A stretch of DNA of 64,000 nucleotides from Streptomyces sp. SID4985 (GTDB lineage: Bacteria > Actinomycetota > Actinomycetes > Streptomycetales > Streptomycetaceae), in assembly GCF_009863025.1 (NCBI RefSeq), contig NZ_WWIR01000680.1:1-64000 (forward strand), written 5' to 3'. How positions within the stretch are numbered: position 1 is the stretch's first letter; every line of letters starts with the position of its first letter. A program made the translations under genes and the position numbers. Under the pieces are notes generated by a model. That model did no database searches and had not been told where the DNA came from. It saw nothing but the letters and a program-made list of their open reading frames with translations. This document shows positions 59,611 to 64,000 of this stretch, piece after piece.

Positions 59611-60561
59611 ATGGACCACAGCGGGCACGGCATGATGCCGGATCTGCCGCCGTTCACGCTGGGACGGGGGCTGGAGTGGTCGGCGGACCCGTTCTTCCTG
59701 ATCGCCTGTCTGGCCGGGCTCGGGCTGTACGGCTGGAGCGTGGTGCGGCTGCGGCGGCGCGGGGACCAGTGGTCGACGGCGCGGACGGTGTCGTTCGCGG
59801 TGGGTGTGCTGACCATCGGCCTGACGATGTGCACCAAGTTGAACGACTACGGCATGGTCATGTTCAGCGTGCACATGGTGCAGCACATGATCATCAGCAT
59901 GCTGTCGCCGATCCTGCTCCTGCTCGGCGCCCCGATGACGCTGGCGCTGCGCGCGCTGCCGACGGCGGGCAAGGGGCGCAGGGGACCGCGCGAGCTGCTC
60001 CTCGCGCTGCTGCACAGCCGGTACATGCGGGTGATCACGCATCCGGCGTTCACGATCCCGATGTTCATCGCGAGCCTGTACGCGCTCTACTTCACCCCGC
60101 TGTTCGACTTCCTGATGGGCTCGCAACTCGGGCACATCGCGATGATGGTGCACTTCCTCATGGTGGGCGTGGTGTTCTTCTGGCCGATCATCGGCGTGGA
60201 CCCGGGCCCGCACCGCCCCGGCTATCTGATGCGGATGCTGGAGCTGTTCGCGGGGATGCCGTTCCACGCGTTCTTCGGCATCGCGTTGATGATGGCGTCC
60301 GAGCCGATGGTGAAGACCTTCCAGCACCCGGCGGCCTCTCTCGGCATCGACGCGCTGAGCGACCAGGGCGCGGCGGGCGGCATCGCCTGGGGCTTCAGCG
60401 AGGTCCCCTCGGTGCTGGTGCTGATCGCCCTGCTCTTCCAGTGGTACGGCTCCGAACAGCGGCAGGCCCGCCGCAAGGACCGCGCGGCGGACCGGGACGG
60501 TGACAAGGAGCTGGAGGCGTACAACGCCTATCTGGCCTCGCTGAGCGGGCGCCAGGGCTGA
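59611..60561 (+). CDS. Cytochrome c oxidase assembly-like membrane protein (CtaG/caa3 type)
   Basis: This 316-aa protein begins with the metal-binding MDHSGHGMM and has seven or so membrane segments of the caa3_CtaG family, including HMVQHMIISMLSPILLLLGA and the HFLMVGVVFFWPIIGVDPG segment. CtaG proteins help insert copper into cytochrome oxidase. AGGAG is 9 nt before ATG 59611. Oxidase genes are not in the window, and the DUF305 protein at the window end is another possible copper-site protein. Confidence 0.9.
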   Translation: MDHSGHGMMPDLPPFTLGRGLEWSADPFFLIACLAGLGLYGWSVVRLRRRGDQWSTARTVSFAVGVLTIGLTMCTKLNDYGMVMFSVHMVQHMIISMLSPILLLLGAPMTLALRALPTAGKGRRGPRELLLALLHSRYMRVITHPAFTIPMFIASLYALYFTPLFDFLMGSQLGHIAMMVHFLMVGVVFFWPIIGVDPGPHRPGYLMRMLELFAGMPFHAFFGIALMMASEPMVKTFQHPAASLGIDALSDQGAAGGIAWGFSEVPSVLVLIALLFQWYGSEQRQARRKDRAADRDGDKELEAYNAYLASLSGRQG

Positions 60562-60683
60562 CACTGCCGGGGACAACGAGTCGTACGGGGCCGGTCGCGG
60601 AGAACGCGGCCGGCCCCGAGTCGTGCCACGGACGGCGGATGCGGGGCACCATGGGGGTGGACCACCACGAGGAGGGTGCCGCG

Positions 60684-60869
60684 ATGCCCGGTTCCACGAA
60701 CGGTTCCACCCGGCCCAACGGCTCCACGAGAGTGATGGGTGCCCTGACGGTCGGCGGCCTCGTCGTCGTCACCGCGTACACGGTCGTCCTGGGCGGCAAC
60801 GGCTGGCTCTGGTTCGGCTGGATCGTCCTGGTGCTGCTGACGCTGGCCCTGGTCCTCACCAAGTCGTAG
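60684..60869 (+). CDS. Small membrane protein
   Basis: This 61-aa protein has a Thr/Asn/Gly-rich tail (MPGSTNGSTRPNGSTRVMGA, with NGSTR repeated) and two hydrophobic segments (LVVVTAYTVVLG, WIVLVLLTLALVLTKS). The ATG at 60684 is preferred because GAGGAGG lies 9 nt upstream; an earlier in-frame start at 60639 lacks a site. Function unknown. Confidence 0.7.
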   Translation: MPGSTNGSTRPNGSTRVMGALTVGGLVVVTAYTVVLGGNGWLWFGWIVLVLLTLALVLTKS

Positions 60870-60903
60870 GGCGCCCTCTGGCCAGGCTGATTACAGTGCC
60901 CGC

Positions 60904-61389
60904 ATGAACAGCAGGGCCACGTCCTTCGACGACCTCGACCGGAAGATCATCACCGCGCTGATGGCGAACGCGCGGAGCAGTTTCGCCGAGATCGGGGCGA
61001 TGGTCGGGCTGTCGGCCACGGCGGTGAAGCGGCGGGTGGACCGGCTGCGGGAGAGCGGTGTGATCACCGGGTTCACGGCCACCGTGCAGCCCTCGGCGCT
61101 GGGCTGGCGCACCGAGGCGTATGTGGAGGTCTACTGCGAGGGGGCGGCGCCGCCCAGGCGGCTGGCCGAGGTCGTGCGGGGGCATCCGGAGATCGCGGCG
61201 GCCATGACGGTGACCGGCGGCGCGGACGCGCTGCTGCATGTGCGGGCGCGGGACGTGGAGCACTTCGAGGACGTCCTGGAGCGCATTCGCGCCGAGCCCT
61301 TCATCCGGAAGACGATCAGTGTCATGGTCCTGTCCCACCTTCTCCCGGACAGTCCGGAAGCGGGCGCCACCCAGGCCGCACCGGAGTGA
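60904..61389 (+). CDS. Lrp/AsnC-family regulator
   Basis: This 161-aa protein has an HTH (LDRKIITALMANARSSFAEI, then GLSATAVKRRVDRLRESGVI) and an RAM ligand domain (VTGGADALLHVRARDVEHFE). Lrp proteins often respond to amino acids. It precedes the dimethylargininase and ornithine aminotransferase genes on the same strand by 165 bp and probably controls arginine/ornithine breakdown. Confidence 0.94.
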   Translation: MNSRATSFDDLDRKIITALMANARSSFAEIGAMVGLSATAVKRRVDRLRESGVITGFTATVQPSALGWRTEAYVEVYCEGAAPPRRLAEVVRGHPEIAAAMTVTGGADALLHVRARDVEHFEDVLERIRAEPFIRKTISVMVLSHLLPDSPEAGATQAAPE

Positions 61390-61554
61390 TCGTCCGGTAA
61401 ACCTCGAACGGACGCAGGTGTCGTGCGTTCTCCCTGGTGGAGACGCAGCGATACTGCGCGGACACGCAGCTTTTGTTTCTTGTCCGCCGTCGGCGGGTGT
61501 TCTTACCGTGGTGACATCCCCGAGTGACACACCGGAAAGCGGAGGAAACCCTCT

Positions 61555-62367
61555 GTGGCCGAAACCCGTGTGCGGCGCCCCCGGCGCTTCCTGGTCTGCG
61601 AACCCAGACACTTCGAAGTGCGGTACGCCATCAACCCCTGGATGCGTCCCGACGCCCCCGTGGACGTGGATCTGGCGCGGACCCAGTGGCGCACGCTGAT
61701 CAGCGTCTACCGCGACCACGGACACACCGTGGAGGAGATCGACCCGGTCCCCGGCCTGCCCGACATGGTGTTCGCCGCCAACTCGGCGTTCGTGGTCGGC
61801 GGCCGTGTCTTCGGCTCGCTGTTCCACTCGGTGGAGCGGCGCCCGGAGTCCGAGCACTACGACGCGTGGTTCAAGACGGCGGGCTACGACGTCTACCGCC
61901 CGCTGTCGGTGACCGAGGGCGAGGGCGACCTGGTGTGGACCGGCCGGTACGTGCTGGCCGGCACCGGCTTCCGCACCTCCCGCGAGGCCCACCGCGAGGC
62001 CCAGGAGTTCTTCGGGCACCCGGTGATCGCGCTGACCCTGGTGGACCCGTACTTCTACCACCTGGACACGGCCCTGTTCGTGCTGGACGACGACAACATC
62101 GTCTACTACCCGGAGGCCTTCTCCACGGGCAGCCAGGAGGTGCTGCGGCGGCTGTACCCGGACGCCGTGCTCGCCACCCGGGACGACGCGCTGGCCTTCG
62201 GTCTGAACTCGGTGTCCGACGGCCGTCACGTCTTCATCGCCCCCCAGGCCGAGGCACTCGCCGCGCGTCTGGACGACCATGGATACACCCCCGTTCCCGT
62301 CGACCTGTCCGAGCTGCACAAGGCGGGCGGCGGCATCAAGTGCTGCACCCAGGAGATCCGCTCATGA
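61555..62367 (+). CDS. ddaH: N(G),N(G)-dimethylarginine dimethylaminohydrolase
   Basis: This 270-aa DDAH converts dimethylarginine to citrulline and dimethylamine. It is in the amidinotransferase superfamily: MVFAANSAFVVGGR, HREAQEFFGHPVIALTLVDP with catalytic-region residues DTALFVLDDD, and a C-terminal Cys in GGGIKCCTQEIRS (Cys263/264). GTG 61555 follows GGAGGAAA. Its stop overlaps the rocD start (ATGA). An arginine-deiminase-like role on free arginine is also possible. Confidence 0.9.
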   Translation: MAETRVRRPRRFLVCEPRHFEVRYAINPWMRPDAPVDVDLARTQWRTLISVYRDHGHTVEEIDPVPGLPDMVFAANSAFVVGGRVFGSLFHSVERRPESEHYDAWFKTAGYDVYRPLSVTEGEGDLVWTGRYVLAGTGFRTSREAHREAQEFFGHPVIALTLVDPYFYHLDTALFVLDDDNIVYYPEAFSTGSQEVLRRLYPDAVLATRDDALAFGLNSVSDGRHVFIAPQAEALAARLDDHGYTPVPVDLSELHKAGGGIKCCTQEIRS

Positions 62368-63590
62368 CCGCACCCGCGCACCCGCGCACGTCCGACGACC
62401 TCATCCGGGCGGAGGAGCCGGTCCTCGCGCACAACTACCACCCGCTGCCCGTCGTCGTGGCGCGGGCCGAGGGCGCCTGGGTGGAGGACGTCGAGGGCCA
62501 CCGCTACCTCGACATGCTGGCGGGCTACTCGGCCCTCAACTTCGGCCACCGCCACCCCGCGCTGATCCAGGCCGCCCACGACCAGCTGGACCGCCTCACC
62601 CTGACCTCCCGCGCCTTCCACAACGACCGGCTCGCCGAGTTCGCGGAACGCCTCGCGGCCCTCACCGGGCTCGACATGGTGCTGCCGATGAACACCGGCG
62701 CGGAGGCGGTGGAGAGCGGCATCAAGCTGGCCCGCAAGTGGGCGTACGACGTGAAGGGCGTCCCCGACGGCCAGGCCGACATCGTCGTCGCCGCGGACAA
62801 CTTCCACGGGCGTACGACCACCATCGTCAGCTTCTCCACGGACGAGACGGCGCGTGCGGGCTTCGGCCCCTTCACGCCCGGCTTCAAGGTCGTGCCGTAC
62901 AACGACCTCGCGGCGCTGGAGGAGGCGGTCGACGAGAACACGGCCGCGGTGCTGATCGAGCCCATCCAGGGCGAGGCCGGGGTCATCATCCCGGACGAGG
63001 GCTACCTGACCGGGGTGCGCGAGCTGACCCGGCGCAAGGGGTGCCTGTTCGTCGCGGACGAGATCCAGTCCGGGCTCGGCCGCACCGGGCGCACCCTCGC
63101 CGTCGAGCACGAGAACGTGGTGCCGGACGTGCTGCTGCTCGGCAAGGCGCTCGGCGGCGGGATCGTGCCGGTGTCGGCGGTCGTCGCGCGGCGCGAGGTC
63201 ATGGAGGTGCTGCACCCGGGCGAGCACGGCTCCACCTTCGGCGGCAACCCGCTGGCGGCGGCCGTCGGCACGGCGGTGGTCGAACTCCTGGAGACCGGCG
63301 AGTTCCAGAGCCGGGCCGCCGAGCTGGGCCTCGTCCTGCACGAAGGGCTCACCGCGCTGCTCGGCCACGGCGTGACCGGGTTCCGGGCGCGGGGCCTCTG
63401 GGCGGGCGTGGACGTGGACCCGGCGCTCGGCACCGGGCGCGAGATCAGCGAGCGGCTGATGCGCGAGGGCATCCTCGTCAAGGACACCCACGGCTCGACG
63501 ATCCGGCTGGCGCCGCCGCTGACCATCACGGCGGAGGAGCTGCGCGGGGCGCTGGACACCCTGGCGAAGGTGCTGGGGCAGGCGGGCTGA
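62364..63590 (+). CDS. rocD: Ornithine--oxo-acid transaminase
   Basis: RocD, 408 aa, transfers the delta-amino group of ornithine to 2-oxoglutarate. It has class III transaminase features: NTGAEAVESGIKLARKW, FVADEIQSGLGRTG and PLP-Lys in LLLGKALGGGIVP, with HGSTFGGNPLAAA following. It is coupled by ATGA to ddaH. Together they suggest use of methylated arginine or ornithine as nitrogen source. Confidence 0.96.
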   Translation: MTAPAHPRTSDDLIRAEEPVLAHNYHPLPVVVARAEGAWVEDVEGHRYLDMLAGYSALNFGHRHPALIQAAHDQLDRLTLTSRAFHNDRLAEFAERLAALTGLDMVLPMNTGAEAVESGIKLARKWAYDVKGVPDGQADIVVAADNFHGRTTTIVSFSTDETARAGFGPFTPGFKVVPYNDLAALEEAVDENTAAVLIEPIQGEAGVIIPDEGYLTGVRELTRRKGCLFVADEIQSGLGRTGRTLAVEHENVVPDVLLLGKALGGGIVPVSAVVARREVMEVLHPGEHGSTFGGNPLAAAVGTAVVELLETGEFQSRAAELGLVLHEGLTALLGHGVTGFRARGLWAGVDVDPALGTGREISERLMREGILVKDTHGSTIRLAPPLTITAEELRGALDTLAKVLGQAG

Positions 63591-63597
63591 GTACGGA

Positions 63598-63635
63598 GCC
63601 GGTGGGCCGGGCGCGGGTGCGTCCGGCCCACCGGC
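63598..63635. terminator. Bidirectional hairpin terminator
   Basis: GCCGGTGGGCCGG and CCGGCCCACCGGC form a perfect 13-bp stem with a 12-nt loop between the convergent rocD and DUF305 genes. Confidence 0.85.
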
Positions 63636-63645
63636 GTACCCGGCG

Positions 63646-64000
63646 CTACTTTTCGCCGTCGAGCAGCTTCTTCATCTCCGCGATCTCGGCGCTCTGGCCG
63701 TCGATGACCGCACCGGCCAGCTTCGTGGCGGGGGCGTAGCGGCCCTTGTCCTTCTCCGTGGTGGCCATCTGCACGGCGCCCTGGTGGTGGCGGATCATCA
63801 GGGAGAGGAAGGCGGAGTCGAAGGCGGCGCCCTTCTTCTTCTCCAGGTCCGCCATGTCGTCAGCGCCCATCATTCCGCTCATGCCCGTGTGGGCCGAGTG
63901 GTCCATGCCGGCCATGGGCGCCTGCTCGCCCCAGGACTTCAGCCAGCCGCTCATGGTGCGGATCTCCGGGTCCTGCGCCTTCTCGATGCGCGCGGCGAGG
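63646..64000 (-). CDS. DUF305 protein (5' end off the window)
   Basis: The visible 118 codons end in ...EIAEMKKLLDGEK and include the DUF305 core: a metal-binding Met/His region (MAGMDHSAHTGMSGMM) and MIRHHQGAVQMA. The family is ferritin-like in shape, often secreted and linked to copper or metal handling. The signal peptide or lipobox would lie beyond 64000. Upstream residues LAARIEKAQDPEIRTMSGWL are in frame to the edge. Confidence 0.88.
   Translation of the reverse strand, partial: LAARIEKAQDPEIRTMSGWLKSWGEQAPMAGMDHSAHTGMSGMMGADDMADLEKKKGAAFDSAFLSLMIRHHQGAVQMATTEKDKGRYAPATKLAGAVIDGQSAEIAEMKKLLDGEK

Noticed and set aside
1-64000. CRISPR arrays, rRNA operons, prophage or ICE modules
   Set aside because: No regular spacer-repeat array, no rRNA sequence, and no integrase, phage structural or conjugation genes were seen.

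Overview
This window looks like Streptomyces chromosome. It is very GC-rich with G/C-biased third codon positions, uses many GTG and TTG starts, and has 1-4 nt stop/start overlaps. It carries typical Streptomyces gene sets: rppA-P450-cupin, MurT/GatD, an F420/PPOX flavoenzyme and DtxR/DmdR-type iron boxes. It mixes core metabolism with accessory and decaying loci. No rRNA, CRISPR array, prophage or complete insertion sequence was seen. No stretch over about 300 bases lacks a gene or a recognisable remnant.

Layout. 0-7.5 kb: a partial leucine-rich-repeat gene, a tRNA-like element with a poorly paired anticodon arm, then a CHAT-protease/TPR locus. That locus has two divergent genes of unknown function (one membrane-bound), a 1128-aa TPR-CHAT protein whose gene has two TTA (bldA) codons, and a separate TPR protein. 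7.5-11.6 kb: an HxlR/MFS divergent pair with a clear inverted-repeat operator, a PPOX flavoprotein, a roadblock protein and an ArsR regulator. 11.7-17.6 kb: an eroded siderophore locus. An iron box precedes an open reading frame made of pieces of two ABC exporters and a siderophore-binding protein. On the other strand, a second iron box precedes a truncated amidohydrolase, a scrap of NRPS and a frameshifted MbtH gene. An intact TetR-MFS-SDR unit sits between the two sides. 17.6-21.7 kb: an alpha/beta hydrolase and a three-gene signalling operon (receiver-PP2C phosphatase, CHASE3 histidine kinase, response regulator). 21.9-27 kb: a nonsense-mutated gene and the kdp potassium-pump operon, with an extra 27-aa membrane ORF and 16-bp direct repeats upstream.

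27-35.4 kb: a nitrilase-family amidase, a decayed hydrolase, an MFS exporter, a five-gene unit of three Nudix proteins plus a VanX-like dipeptidase and a PIG-L deacetylase, an SDR/TetR pair, and galU. 35.5-41.3 kb: an M1 peptidase, a secreted amidase, a DUF779 protein, a palindromic MITE-like element and a secreted phosphodiester-glycosidase-like protein. 41.5-50.4 kb: a three-gene acyl-CoA dehydrogenase/quinone oxidoreductase operon, an XRE-cupin regulator, a thioredoxin-reductase-like flavoprotein, an ATP-dependent DNA ligase coupled to a Nudix gene, a succinic-semialdehyde-type dehydrogenase and a small DUF6213-like protein. 50.6-53.4 kb: the THN/flaviolin pigment cluster (type III PKS, CYP158-like P450, cupin), flanked by inverted copies of a 22-bp repeat. 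53.5-64 kb: an acyl-CoA dehydrogenase with a divergent TetR gene and two operator-like repeats, peptide deformylase, MurT-GatD (peptidoglycan amidation), phosphofructokinase, a CtaG-type protein, an Lrp regulator with dimethylargininase and ornithine aminotransferase (arginine catabolism), and a partial DUF305 gene.

The most interesting parts are the CHAT/TPR locus under apparent bldA control, the siderophore-cluster graveyard with surviving iron boxes, the Nudix-dipeptidase-deacetylase operon, and the kdp leader with its tiny ORF and direct repeats. All functions are read from motifs and context; no database search was run.
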